Counted from the stretch's first letter, positions 35,230 to 46,329 are shown. The stretch: DNA of 64,000 bases from Norana najaformis (GCA_964023275.1 OZ029929.1:3537844-3601843); one strand, 5' to 3'. Translations and numbers: made by a program. Notes: generated by a model not told the origin, from the sequence alone.

Positions 35230-35699
35230 TGGACATTTTCAAGAGACTGTTCAAGAGACTATTCGCATCGAATGCGGTCAAATCTTTCAACGTGGGTAAA
35301 ATTGCGGCGAAAGAAATATGAAAAAAGGCGCTCGACGATGGGAAGACCGCCACTATCGATGCCGGGAAGCGATTGGTCAATAAAGCAGCTGCTAAACTAT
35401 TGACTCCTACAAATCAGCACGTTATTGCTAGGCTGACGAGGGGTCCTCAACCACCGCTAGAAGCGATGCCTATAACGGCCATCTCGCATGCGCACATGCG
35501 AGAAACTAAAGACGCTTTGAAGAGACTGATAGACGATGGAGCTACGGGTATTAACAATACGAATGTAAATAAAGTACTAGCCGGATCAGGCCTAGCAGCC
35601 GGTTTTGGAACGAAGAAGGCCGTCGCTGCTTCAAACGCTATACCTATAGAAGATATCGTACGTAGGCTAAACGGAGGAGCGGGAATTAAAATCGCGTAA
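35230..35699 (+). pseudogene. Virus-element ORF, unknown function, one stop
   Basis: A frame of about 155 codons reads DIFKRLFKRLFASNAVKSF, meets a TGA at about 35,319, then continues open (LDDGKTATIDAGKRLVNKAA, later TNVNKVLAGSGLAAGFGTKK) to the TAA at 35,697. The likely start codon has become GTG at about 35,229. It is basic and alanine-rich. It lies between the split gene and the capsid-like gene and is best regarded as a minor virion protein candidate. No named family. Confidence 0.45.
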
Positions 35700-35760
35700 C
35701 TTCGTGTCGGCTAGCAATGTGTGCGACACAAAATAAACGAAGTTTTAAAAAATCTTAAAA

Positions 35761-37005
35761 ATGCAATCCGATATTTTAAGATTTACGGAAGATATTTACC
35801 GTTAACGGACGACAGTATCGAACGTTACGAATGGCACAAATACAAACTAGTATCTATAACGAATCTATAAACACCGCCGGTGAGATTCGTGTAAACATCG
35901 AACTTCAAGATCTATTTAGTCACTATTTAACAGAAGACTGACTAAAGCGGATGGAACAGCGTACGTCAACGCCGACGCGGTAGCCATTACGAACAACGGT
36001 CTATGCATCTTTTAAGCCAGATTTCGTATTTCCTATTGAATCAACAATCGAAATGTTGTTTCACCCGGGACAGGACACGACGATGTTGAGTTTGTTGAAA
36101 TATCCGGACGACTTCGCGAAAGCGCAAAGTCTTAACCAACTATGGAACAAAGATACCGCAGCGACCGCTGTTATGGCGGATAACTCCGGATTCGCGGTTA
36201 GGCAAGCGTATCTAATTCAAAAACCGACCCCTTATGGCACAGTTCAGTTTCGTCGTGCCGTTGAAACATATTTTCGGCTTCTGCGAAGATTATGGTAAGG
36301 TCGTTTACAGCTTGAAGCAAACTCTGACGCTAGCTCGCAAAACCGATGACGACGCTATTTTTAGAGCCGACGGAGTCGATGCCGGAAAAGTAACCCTCGA
36401 TAAAATCTCATGGTTTATACCTCACGTGACTCCGTCCGATATGAAAAGAATGCAGCTGCTTAAAACCATCGAATTGAGTCTCGTTACCTGTCGCGTATCT
36501 ATCTCGACACTGCAATACCATAACGGTCCCGCAAGTCGACTACTTTTAGCTGGCGGCTAGCGTCATGTCCTCTCCGGAAAACCGAGATATATCATAGTCG
36601 GATTTCAGACGAATCGCGGCGGTAATCAAGAAGCTAACCCGTCGATCTTCGATCAATTGTGATCTCAAAAACATGCACGTGGAGATGAACCAAGAAAGAT
36701 ATCCAGCGGTCGACTACGACCTTATCGTTCCCTAATCAACAGTTTTCAAGAGCGTACAGAGACGTGGCAACGTTTAGCGAGAAATTCTATGGGATGGACC
36801 AACTCACAACGCAAAGTAACATTTCGTCGGCCGATTTTAAACATCTATATGCGCTAATGGTATTTGACGTTAGCAAACAATCCGAACGGTTGAAGTAGTC
36901 CGTTCGTCGATATACCCGCCGAAACCGAAGACTTCGCCGTAGTAATCTCGGATAAAATGCTTAACTTTCAATCCGACTGGCAGAAAATAAACGTAGCTTA
37001 CTGAG
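35761..37005 (+). pseudogene. Capsid-like protein of the virus element (family A), multiply broken
   Basis: From about 35,842 the frame reads AQIQTSIYNESINTAGEIRV; later, after frameshifts, comes an intact stretch 36,234-36,560 with IFGFCEDYGKVVYSLKQTLT and KVTLDKISWFIPHV. Then follow PRYIIVGFQTNRGGNQ (about 36,580-36,630) and a C-terminal FAVVISDKMLNF near 36,930-36,970. About 400 codons of long, beta-rich sequence suit a jelly-roll capsid protein of Polinton-like or related viruses, but the fold is inferred. ATG 35,761 follows CTTAAAA. At least four frameshifts or stops abolish function. Confidence 0.5.
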
Positions 37006-37102
37006 CTACGTAGCTTACTGAGCTAACGCGGCTGTGGCGATGCGTATTTGATTTATGATATATCTCGGTATAAAGAAATAATTTTTATATTATAATCATA
37101 AA

Positions 37103-37622
37103 ATGAAGTTGCCAGAGCTGAAAAAACCTGAGCACAACGTTCGAGGGGTGCTACTCATCTTAAACAAGCCCGAACGCTGCTCATCAAGAAAGGAGTGCTT
37201 ACTAACAACGACGACGATTTCTCGTAAAAAGAGAAGAACCGACGAGATAAACTTGACGAACGCGAGGACGAGGATACTGCCACAAGCGCATTGAGTAGAC
37301 GTCGTCGTATACATCAGGAATTAGCCGAGACGAGTAGAAATTTTAGACAGAGATACGGGAGAGGTTGCCGCGTATCCGCCGATGTACAAAGCAGCAAAAG
37401 CGCGCAGACAGTTATCGAATAATCGCGGCATATAATGGAAAAGTATGGAGAAAGAGATACAGAATCGATGGCGACGAATTAGGCGACAATAAGACTCTCG
37501 AGAGGATTACGAAGTGGTCAAAAGATATTCGTCGGTCAGACGGCTGTTGTAGCGAGCGACGATGACTATGAGATTTCGAATTTGAAATCCGGGTGCGAAT
37601 ATATTTTTTTCTTGAATAGTAT
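37103..37622 (+). pseudogene. Virus-element ORF cut near a transposon, unknown function
   Basis: The frame starts at ATG 37,103 (after CATAAA): MKLPELKKPEHNVRG, then basic and lysine-rich. After several frame changes it ends near 37,620 with a readable SNLKSGCEYIFFLNSI. It stops about 20 bases before the CACTA-like transposon. No domain recognised. Confidence 0.35.
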
Positions 37623-37644
37623 TTAAAGAAATGAATTCCGATAA

Positions 37645-37754
37645 CACTGTGTAACAAATTTTAACTTTTGGTTTGTTCCTGGGTAGTTAGTGTTATTTGC
37701 TTATGCCTCAAAAGTATATAAAAATGGCTATTATTCCCCAGAAACTTTGGTTTT
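37645..37754. repeat. Left terminal inverted repeat, CACTA-like 1
   Basis: It pairs with 39,415-39,524 over about 100 bases, including TTGTTCCTGGGTAGT, CTCAAAAGTATATAAAA and TTATTCCCCA-AAACTTTGG, with small indels. Confidence 0.9.
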
Positions 37755-37838
37755 GTGACCAGGACAGTGATATTATGAAATTTACCTATTTTGCAGAACA
37801 TTCAAGATGACTTAAGTGCTGAACTGGAGTTACTCCTA

Positions 37839-37910
37839 GAACTTTACTGAACTTTCGAGAATATTCTAGAACGTCCGAGAACCTTCTGGAACTTTCCAGA
37901 AATATAAATA
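37839..37910 (+). promoter_or_regulatory. Heat-shock-element-like array with TATA box
   Basis: Thirteen consecutive 5-base units alternate GAA and TTC (or TTA, TCC) from 37,839 to 37,901, for example TTCGAGAATATTCTAGAA at 37,854-37,871. An ATATAAATA TATA box follows at 37,902-37,910. Heat-shock factor binds alternating nGAAn pentamers, and three suffice. The array is upstream of the transposase-like reading frame in the correct orientation. It could instead be a subterminal repeat for transposase binding, common in CACTA elements. Confidence 0.65.
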
Positions 37911-38059
37911 GCAGTGGCCTTAAGCCCACCAGTTCAGTTTAGTTGTAGCTGTCTAAGTGGATACATATACATCAAGAGGCTGTAAGTATCCACAGCGGCA
38001 TTTTGCTATAATAAAGACCAGAACGAAAAGGTACTCTGTGGAAGTATCTGCTGTGCCAG

Positions 38060-39243
38060 GCCTACAAAGCATATTTTGGAATGCCTGTCAGGGATCAAGA
38101 CAAACCCTGGGCACCTCATTTCACCTGCGAGCACTGCAAAGAAACGCTGGAAGGTAAGATGGACAGTTTGCAATTAATACTCGCTTAGATGGCGATATTT
38201 GGTGTTATAAAAGTTTTAAATGTTGTAATTCAACATTTTCTGCAAATTTTCAATGTCATTGAACAAATATATCATATGTGAAAAATGTTGCGAGAAAGTC
38301 TTACACATGTCATGGGTGAATACATTTAGTTTATTATGATCACAATTTCATTTTGTTCTTTTGCAGATGGTATATAGGGGAAAAGAGAGCCATGAAGTTT
38401 GCTATCCCAAGAATATGGCGAGAACCCGCTGACCACTCAAGCAATTGTTACTTCTGCATGATGGATCCTTCCAAACGTCGGACTGGCAAGAATGCACCTG
38501 CTCTCACGTATCCAGACCTTCCTTTATCCCTCGCCCCGGTGCCACACTGCCCTGAGCTTCCCGTAAGCACTCTTCCGGAGAGAAAACAACCATCTTCAGA
38601 AGAGAGCAGTAAGCCAGAGAGCGAAGAAGACGTTGGAGATCCAGATTACAATTTCCCAGCTGCCCACAGCGGACCGAGTTCTCTGTGGGGAGGAACAACG
38701 TCAAGTGGGAACCACTAGTGGATCCAAGAAGGTGCTGATGCCACAACTGCACATCAAATTGAGCCTTATGGAACAATTTGTCACAGCTCTAAATAAGGAG
38801 TCGCCAGCCTTCAAGTACCTTAAAGACTTCTTGCCTGAGCCAAAGGTGAAAGCCGGTTTCTTTGTCGGACCACAGTTAAAGAAGTTACTGGAATATAAAA
38901 GAATTCCCCAAGATGCTCACCAGGATGGAGAAAGCAGCTTGGAGCAACTTTGTCGCGGTAGCTAGGGGCTTCCTGGGCAATCACAAGGTCGAAAACTGTC
39001 AAGATGGTTGAGACTCTGGTGAAGAACTACGGCAAAACGAGCTGCAGGATGTCCATCAAAGTTCATATCCTTGATGCTCATCTTGATAATTTTAACAACA
39101 TGGGAGCGTACTCGGAGCAGCAAGGAGAGCGATATACTGGAGTTTGAACGTCGCTACCAAGAACAGCATAACGAGAACATAATGGCAGACTACATTTGGG
39201 GGCTGATACGTGAAAGTGATTTACAGTATAATTGTAAATCTTG
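38060..39243 (+). pseudogene. CACTA-like element 1 transposase-like gene, deleted and broken
   Basis: A first coding piece ends MPVRDQDKPWAPHFTCEHCK at about 38,140, followed by a donor-like GGTAAG (38,153-38,158). A likely intron runs to TTTTGCAG (about 38,366). The second piece reads MKFAIPRIWREPADHSSNCY (38,392 on) and an acidic serine-rich linker. Then comes MPQLHIKLSLMEQFVTALNK (38,738 on) and broken C-terminal pieces (YSEQQGERY, about 39,110). Compared with element 2, about 150 codons between linker and HIKL block are missing. Conserved C-x-x-C and H-x-x-C-x-x-C residues suggest a zinc-binding N terminus. Confidence 0.65.
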
Positions 39244-39414
39244 AAAAACTACTCACTTCTAGGTCTTTTGTGGTCATTTTTGTGTAACTTTAGTGTAAAT
39301 GCATGTTAATTTTGATTCATATCTTGTTTTTCTCTGACTTCATGTGAACGAAAACATGCAAATTCGCCGTTTTTTAATTGAAAATAGGTAAATATCAGAA
39401 TATCACTCTCCTGA

Positions 39415-39524
39415 TAAAAAGCCAAAGTTTGTGGGGAATAACATGTATTTTATATACTTTTGAGGTATAAGCAAGTAGGAAATAACACTTTACTACCCAG
39501 GAACAAAAATTGTGTTACGCAGTG
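39415..39524. repeat. Right terminal inverted repeat, CACTA-like 1
   Basis: The partner of 37,645-37,754. It ends TGTTACGCAGTG before the TAA duplication and the tail of the adjoining LINE. Confidence 0.9.
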
Positions 39525-39527
39525 TAA

Positions 39528-41560
39528 TAAAATCGTAATCGTAATCTCGATATTTCTACAGCGCAAAACGAAAGCTAAATCGCTGGAACCAGCTTATTCA
39601 CAGGGGCTCAATCAAAACAAAATCGATAGGCAAAAGGGTTCGGTTCCAGGTCAAGATCTGCTTGGACTATGGATGTGGAAATAGTAGGTGCGGTTTTGAA
39701 GTCAAGCATAGGGTGGATTTTGCGAAGGTCGCGGATATGCACAAAGCAAGAGCGGGAAAGATGGGTGATATGAACAGAAAAGTTAAGGTTCTTTTCGAAT
39801 ATAACACCTAAATTGCCGACAGAAGAGTTAGTATTAAAAGTGTGGGTGGAGGCAGAGTCCAAGCTGCGGGAGACAGAGGGGTCATGAATTTTCTTGAGCT
39901 GATCGAGTAGGCCATTAAGTATAAATTCAGTTTTAGATGGGTTCAAGCATAAGAAATTTGGTTTTAATCCAGGAGGAGATTTGTTTAACCACACGAAGAA
40001 GATGAAATTCGGAGAAAGAGATGAATAGTTGAGTGTCATCAGCATAGAGGTGACGGTCAACGGAGGATGCTTTGATGAATGAACTGAGTGGGGTAGTGTA
40101 GAGGATTAACAGAAGAGGTCCAAGAACGGAGCCTGCGGAACTGCGCAAGTGAGAGGGCATGACTTAGAAGAGGCTTCCGAAGTTTTAACAGAGAAAGAGC
40201 GGGAGAAGAGTTATCCAAAGGAGAGCAGTGTCAGCAAAACGAAACAGGTTGAAAGTCGGTGGAGTAAGATATTGCGATCTATAATGTCGAAGGCTGCAGA
40301 GATATATCAAGGAGACAGAGGCAAGTAACCTTTTGATGAGAAATGGCAGAAACAAGCTAGTCGTAGAGAGATGTCAGCAGAGTTTCAGTTGAGTGGCGTT
40401 TAGTAAAACCAGACTTAGAAGCGAAATAGTCATTGATTCGAGAGAGGACGGATTGTCCTCAGTTCAGTTGATTTGGAGAAGAAAGTCAGGTTAGAAACAG
40501 GCCGGTAGTTCGACAGGTTTTCCGTGAGATGATTTCTTGAGAAGAGGGGTAACAAGAGAGTGTTTGAATAGGAGGGGAAAATTACCCGTAGAGAGGTTAA
40601 CTATTTTAGTAATGATTGGGACAAGGACAGATGCAATCTTTCAATAAGGAGGTGGGTATAGGATCAAGTTCACAATGTTTGTTAGGAAGAGAGTTTAATA
40701 GATGCAATATTTCAGTCTCTGATGTGGGTTGAAAGAAAGATAATGAAGATCGAGATGAAGAGGGTGGGCAATCATAAGTGGGAAAGAAAGCATCAGCGGA
40801 TAGTTTTGGAAAGGAGAGAATGTAGAGAAAGACGGATGGTACTAATTTTGTCAGAAAAGAAAGAACAGAAGGAGTCAGCTACTAAAGAAGGTGGAAGAGA
40901 ATTTGCAAGTGGGCTAGATGATTTCCGATGGAGGAGTTGGTTTATGGTTTTCCAGAGAAGGTGAGGGTAGAGGATCGGGAATGAACTAACGAAGAGTAAA
41001 ATCTCTTTTTAGCAGCAGCGAGAAGGTGATGATATTTATTTATGGCAGATTTAAGGGCAGGTAGATGCTGAGGATTATGGGTGCGTTTGTAAGCACGTTC
41101 AAGGTGTCGCCAGAAAGATTTGAAGGCCCTTGGAGATAGGAATTATACCAAGGAATGTTAGAATGAGAGCTGGATTTGGTAATAATAGGTGTAAGTTTGT
41201 CAAGAATCATGGAAAGAGTGATGCTGTAGGAAGAGAGAAGGTCATAATGGGAGGAGGGTGGATTTGAAACGAGGTCAGAATAGGATATATCTTGTATGAA
41301 GGCTTCAATAAAAGGAGAGTAGGATCAGTATGTTGAAGATGGTATGGCATTTGAGGTACTGCAGTGGTCGCCTGAGAGATGAAGTTAGGAAGAACAATAA
41401 AGGAATAAAACACATATGCCCATACTGCATGGTCGCTGTGCCAAATTGGGCGCAGTAAAAATGTTTGGCTGTTGGAATAATGTAGGGCAAGCGGGTGTGG
41501 AAGGGTTGGCAACTGATATGGAACGCGATCATGCAACGTAGGCCGAAAATAAGAAGAATG
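39528..41560 (-). mobile_element. LINE copy (family N3), minus strand, 5' truncated
   Basis: On the minus strand the 3' end is GCGCTGTAGAAATATCGAGA with ATTACG repeats (39,560-39,528). Upstream in order are RT pieces: [19 protein letters not shown] (about 40,145), [12 protein letters not shown] (40,053-40,018) with catalytic YADD, then KTEFILNG, VGNLGVIFEKNLNFSVHITH and CFVHIRDLRKIHPML. A deletion joins about 39,690 to the tail region. Farther upstream frames are too decayed to name. Same family as 55,495-56,368. It separates the two halves of the virus-like element. Confidence 0.75.
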
Positions 41561-41577
41561 ATTGAATCATACATTAT

Positions 41578-41859
41578 GTGAAAATGGACTACGATTCAAA
41601 AACGTTCGTGAATTGCGAAGTATCGCGAGAGGGCGAGGTATGGCCGGCTTTTCGAGACGCGAAAAGCGGATTTGGTCGTGCTCGTAGCGCGCGCCCTATT
41701 TTCGTCGTCCGCAACGAAAAGATGAGGGAACCCCATACCGAATACAATATCGTGGACGCGCCGATTCCTTCCGACGTTATAACCACCGATACTCCTCGCA
41801 CCTACGCGCGCGGCGACGAAGAGGTGTCGACTACCGAGATAGATAGTAATCGTAAATAG
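41578..41859 (+). CDS. Virus-element ORF, unknown function
   Basis: A 93-codon open frame (first ATG 41,584 is also possible) reads MDYDSKTFVNCEVSREGEVW, then a basic centre (GFGRARSARP) and a threonine/acidic C terminus. It ends immediately before the polymerase N-terminal region. It is likely the downstream half of a gene cut by the LINE on its left. No family recognised. Confidence 0.35.
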   Translation: MKMDYDSKTFVNCEVSREGEVWPAFRDAKSGFGRARSARPIFVVRNEKMREPHTEYNIVDAPIPSDVITTDTPRTYARGDEEVSTTEIDSNRK

Positions 41860-41860
41860 G

Positions 41861-44690
41861 AATATAGAAAGATAATAACTGACGTGCCTGCCGGATTCGA
41901 CGAGTGGCCAAGAACTGAATTGAAAAAAACGAATCAACGCACTATATCGAGTGGATTCTTATTCACATTCCATCACCCGTGAAACGAGCGGTAAATGCAG
42001 GCGTAGAAACGTTGAAAACTAAAATAAACTCGGTTTTCGCTAAACTCGATAATAAAATAAACGAGTTCGAAATTCGAGAGCGCGTCAGCAGTTAGGGGAT
42101 TTACTAAAAGATACAGGAGGATCGATGGAAGATCGGTTAGTTTAGAAGCTACCGACGCGAATGACATATAGTAATGCGATAAATAAGAAAGATCCTGGAG
42201 ATCGTGGCGCAGTTTCAGATGCGGGGTAGTAATTGGAGTTTCGCGACTATCGTAAAACTAGACGTTAATACGGTCGTTTACAAAACCTTTGAAGGTAGAT
42301 CGTACATTCCGTTGCCTAAAGAACTAGTTAACAAAAAGGCGATCATCAATATAAAAAACGAGGACAACGTGTGTTTCAAATGGTGTATTACAAAGGCGCT
42401 AAATCCCTTTCAGAGAGATTCAGAAAGAATGACTGAGATATTACGGATGCAATCTAAGAAACTCGGTTGGGGTGGTATTGAATTTCCAGTTGTTACTGAT
42501 GCTATGTAAGTAGATTTGAGAAAAGTAATAATATTTGTGTTTTTGGCTATGAAAAAGATGTATATACATCAACGCATGAAAATGATCGCTGCATAGATCT
42601 ATTGCTTGTTTTCGATGGAGATAAGAAGCATTATTGTTTGATCAAGAACTTCAACAGATCGATGTCATTAGGAACTGAAAAGTCGCTTACTTCAATGCAC
42701 TATTGCAGAAGAAGGTTATAGAACTATAGATTCGCTTAATAAACGTAGCGAATACTGTTCGCAGCTTCATGCTCAAAAAATAGATCTTCCAAAACGTGGA
42801 ACTATGTTGAAATTTAAAAACTATAACAGATCAATGAGAGTTTCATTTATCGTGTATGCAGATTTTGAATCGTTCATTAAACCATTGATACATGCCTACC
42901 CGACCATAGCACGTCTTACACCAGTAAATATCAAAAGCATATTCCTAGCTCGTTTTACTATCACGTAAAATGCTTCGACGATAACGTATATTCCCAAGAG
43001 CCTGTGGAGTTTAGAGCTGAAATCGAAGACGACGACGTTGCTTAGATATTCGTAGAAAATATAAAATGAATCGGTTTAAATTTGGGAGAACGATGATATT
43101 CACCGAGAAGGACGCGTAATTCTCAATTACGCCGCCGCTACTATCTGCCTGGAGATGACATGGGCGACGATAAAGTTAGAGATCACTGTCACTAAAGCGG
43201 AGGAGCGGCTCATAATAGTTCTAATCTAAACTACAAAGCTCCGAGGTTATTCCATTAGTTCATCATAATCTTTCTGGATACGACAGTTCGCAAAGAAGTT
43301 GCGCGGTGATAGCGATGAAAAAAGTAACTGCATCCCTACTAGCAAAGAACAGCACATATCGTTTAGTAGAGAAGTTATAGTCGGCAAGTATACCAAGAAG
43401 GATGGTGAAGAAGTAATCGTTAGTCGCGAGTTACGATTTATCGACAGTTTCAGATTCATGGCTTCGAGTCTCGATGCTTTATCGAAGAACCTTCACAAAA
43501 ATCAATGTAAGAATTTAGGTAAACGATACTCTGGGAAACGTCTCGATCTTTTACTCAGAAAAGGAGTCTATCCGTAGATTCCGTTAAAAGACTGAACTAA
43601 ACCAAACTGCCGCCAATGCCCGCATTCTATTCTAAGCGACGCCGACGTTGGCTACGAAGATTACGAACACGCTAAAACGATATGGAAAGAATTTGGATTT
43701 GAGACATTAAGAGAATACCGTAACTTGTATAACGTTTCGGATGTCCTACTGTTAGCCGATGTAAACGAGAACTTTACTGTATGTGCCAAGAACTACAAAC
43801 TAGTATTACACTTCCCCTGGACTAGCTTGGGATGCTGCATCAAAGTTAACTAGAGTTATTGTGCGATTACGATATGATATTTATGATTTAAACATGAAAT
43901 AAAAGGAGGAATCAGCACGATTTCGAACCGTTACTCAAAAGCCAACAACAAATATATGGCGAAGGAGTTTAATTCTTTAGTGCCTGCTAAAATCATCGTT
44001 TATCTAGATGCGAATAATTTGTACGGATGGGCTATGAACCGACCGCTACCGACCCATGGCTTTAAGCGGATGAACTGCGATGACCTGCATAATTGGAAAA
44101 CCCTCGTCGATCGAGACGGGTTCAGTTGCATACCAGAAGCCAACTTGGAATATCATAAGGAGCTACACGATCTTCACAATAATTATCCGTTAGCTCCTGA
44201 GAGTATACGGCTCAAAGGACATGACGTTCCAAAACTAATTCAAAACTTAGAACTATGTACTACATTACGAAAATCTGAAGCAGTACGAAGCTGTGGGTTA
44301 AAGATAACTAAAATTGGCTTGGATGAAGGAATATATCGATCTAAATACTCGATTGAGGACAGCGGACGCTTACGACTTTCAAGAAGGACTCTTTCAAACT
44401 GATGAATAATAGCGTGTTCGGTAAGACTATGAAAAATATAGAAAAGCGGATAGATATAGGATTGGTGTGCGACGAGAAAAAGGCTATTAAAACAATCGAA
44501 TTACGATAGGTGTACAATTTTTGACGAAAATGTAATCGCAGTTCATATGAGAAGAACGATGCTGATGTAAGATAAACCGATATATCTAGGCATGTGCATT
44601 CTCGACTCGAGCAAAAGCTTAATGTACGATTTTCACTATAATTATTCAAGCCCAAGTACGGCGATGGCTTAAGTTACTATATACGTTACT
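41861..44690 (+). pseudogene. polB: Protein-primed family B DNA polymerase, broken
   Basis: The enzyme would replicate the element from a protein primer. Readable parts: N-terminal helical region (about 41,970-42,170), an intact stretch 42,204-42,509 (YIPLPKELVNKKAIINIKNE), exonuclease motif I VYADFESF (D codon 42,861, E codon 42,867), exonuclease II HHNLSGYDS (43,261-43,287), exonuclease III region SDVLLLADV (about 43,736-43,762), polymerase motif A YLDANNLYGW (44,001-44,030), motif B MNNSVFGKTMKN (44,403-44,438) and YDFHYNY (44,625-44,645). Motif C (DTDS) is not readable; sequence similarity ends near 44,690. Many frameshifts and stops separate the pieces. Confidence 0.85.
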
Positions 44691-44699
44691 TTAAATGCC

Positions 44700-45348
44700 C
44701 TCATAACAACGAAATTGTCATCCAGCAGTTCCTTATGAACCCTGTATCTTAAGATGAGATTATCAGAGGTCCCCACACTTTTTATATATGATATCCATAA
44801 TTTTTATATTTTCAGGGCAGTTACATTTAAATTATACACTGATTACAATTTTAATATAATATGTAATTGCTTCAGGAGCCGATTCAGCTACCAAATCGTC
44901 TTAGTGTGCTCATCTTAGGCACCTTTCCCTATTTGACAAATACCCACAAATTCAGTTTCACGAAGGTCTTATCGACTTGAAAAGACAAAACTCTTCTTAT
45001 AATAGACGTTCTCATAAGACTAAAGGGTGACTAAGAAATTTATAAAGATCAGCCACCATAAAGACATGTCTGTGAAATCTGTTTTATAAAAGCAAACACA
45101 CCAGAACGCATATTTAATTGGTTCTGTTTAAAAACGTTAGAGATTCTAAGCAGACAGATGTTTCCCGGGAGGTCCTATTTTATGCTTGAGGTTCAGATAT
45201 GCAACGATGGTGGTTATCTGATTGTTAGTCGATCTTAGATCCGATACCTATGAGAGGTGTAAATTGAGAATATTTCCCGGCAAAATCCTTTATGTATATG
45301 AAGTGAATATATATAAAATCATGCCGAACATCGACAGCTCATTCGTTT
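44700..45348. other. Noncoding stretch ending in a TATA-like promoter
   Basis: No gene seen; the polymerase C terminus should lie here but has decayed or been deleted. Near the right end GAATATATATAAAATC (about 45,306-45,321) is a good TATA-type sequence about 30 bases before the direct repeat and its ATG at 45,352. Confidence 0.4.
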
Positions 45349-45489
45349 AAAATGTCGGCCAAAGAAACTGAAGTATCTTGCAAGATACTTGCAAGAAGCT
45401 TCGACTAAATTTAGGAAAAACATTTTAAAGGATTGCTTTATGTGTTAATGTGCAAAGAATGTATTAAAAGGGAACGTACCTCCTAGACG
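45349..45489. repeat. 141-bp direct repeat, copy 1
   Basis: Identical to 46,111-46,251 except for one base (AAAGAAAC versus AAACAAAC). It holds the perfect 20-base palindrome AAGTATCTTGCAAGATACTT (45,371-45,390). It includes an ATG at 45,352 after TTTAAA with a short frame of 18 codons. Confidence 0.95.
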
Positions 45490-45599
45490 TTTGGCATCGA
45501 AGTAAATACGCGCAGCTAGTAAGAGCAAACTGTATCAGACTGGTGATCTCTGTGCTCTGCTAACTCCTGTGCTTTCCTTCCTAGGCTCGCTTCTAAATC

Positions 45600-46105
45600 C
45601 GATGGGTCATGCAAAGAAAATGATTTTAGTCGAAACGAGACAGATCGAGAAGTGGAAGAAAACCACGGTCGACGGTGACGGTGAAATGTACGCGATATTG
45701 AATCTCTACATTGTACATTGAATCATTGCTGATAACGAAAAGGTAAAATTATATTCAAATAGTTTGACTCGTTATTTAAAATTGACAAACTTATCGTCAT
45801 AACAAAGTTTACATCCAAAGATGTCGATAAAAAAACGGAATCTGTTGAGGGGAGCAAAAGCTTAAAATCTAGAGTCCGGCGTGCTAAGCACCGTTCAAAA
45901 AGAAGTAAAAGTCTCACGCTTCTCGGTTTTGGATGCACATTAAAAATAATCCAGATATGAAGTGGAGCGACAAGGGAGAAGCTCGTCTTGAACAATACGA
46001 CGATTAAATGATAAAACGACTTGCTGAGGAAAAGGAAATTCCTACAGCTTGCTGACGCTTTGAAAGCTAGTAATATTCCACGCGAATTGATCGTCAACGA
46101 GGACA
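45600..46105 (+). pseudogene. Small virus-element ORF between direct repeats
   Basis: From an ATG at about 45,600 the frame reads MGHAKKMILVETRQIEKWKK; later, in other frames, LYSNSLTRYL (about 45,750) and LQLADALKASNIPRELIVNE (about 46,042-46,100). It resembles an unnamed hypothetical protein often placed before the integrase in Polinton-like elements of invertebrates (memory, not search). Several frameshifts are present. Confidence 0.45.
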
Positions 46106-46110
46106 GACGG

Positions 46111-46251
46111 AAAATGTCGGCCAAACAAACTGAAGTATCTTGCAAGATACTTGCAAGAAGCTTCGACTAAATTTAGGAAAAACATTTTAAAGGATTGCTT
46201 TATGTGTTAATGTGCAAAGAATGTATTAAAAGGGAACGTACCTCCTAGACG
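46111..46251. repeat. 141-bp direct repeat, copy 2
   Basis: The partner of 45,349-45,489, one mismatch. It lies just before the integrase region. Confidence 0.95.
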
Positions 46252-46329
46252 GAGGAGATAGGAAGGAGATAGCAACTCAGTTACACCGAGTCGCAGACGT
46301 AGAAAACCAAGAAAAGAGCAGCTTGCTTT

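Larger units (their letters stand above)
30960..37640 (+). mobile_element. Polinton/adintovirus-like element, left part (decayed)
   Basis: A series of short same-strand ORFs, each broken by a few indels, has the style of Polinton/adintovirus-type virion genes: a pX-like protein, small proteins and a capsid-like gene. Starts are preceded by TAAAATG-like sequence. The series is interrupted by a 2,248-bp insert and then stops at a CACTA-like transposon. The right part resumes at about 41,578. All identified left-part genes are on the plus strand, the same as in the right part up to 48.5 kb, so one element split by insertions is the simplest reading; two neighbouring elements cannot be excluded. 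Confidence 0.7.
37645..39524 (+). mobile_element. CACTA-like DNA transposon 1, internally deleted
   Basis: The element begins CACTGTGTAACA and ends TGTTACGCAGTG, with terminal inverted repeats of about 100 bases (37,645-37,754 and 39,415-39,524). A 3-bp TAA occurs on both sides (37,642-37,644 and 39,525-39,527). CACT(R) ends with a 3-bp duplication are the marks of EnSpm/CACTA elements. Inside are a putative heat-shock-type promoter and a transposase-like gene lacking its middle. Related to element 2 at 48,493-51,118 by protein. Confidence 0.8.

Noticed and set aside
41207-41574. 109- and 89-codon minus-strand ORFs as separate genes
   Set aside because: They lie in the 5' part of the N3 LINE copy, overlap in different frames and show no independent motif.
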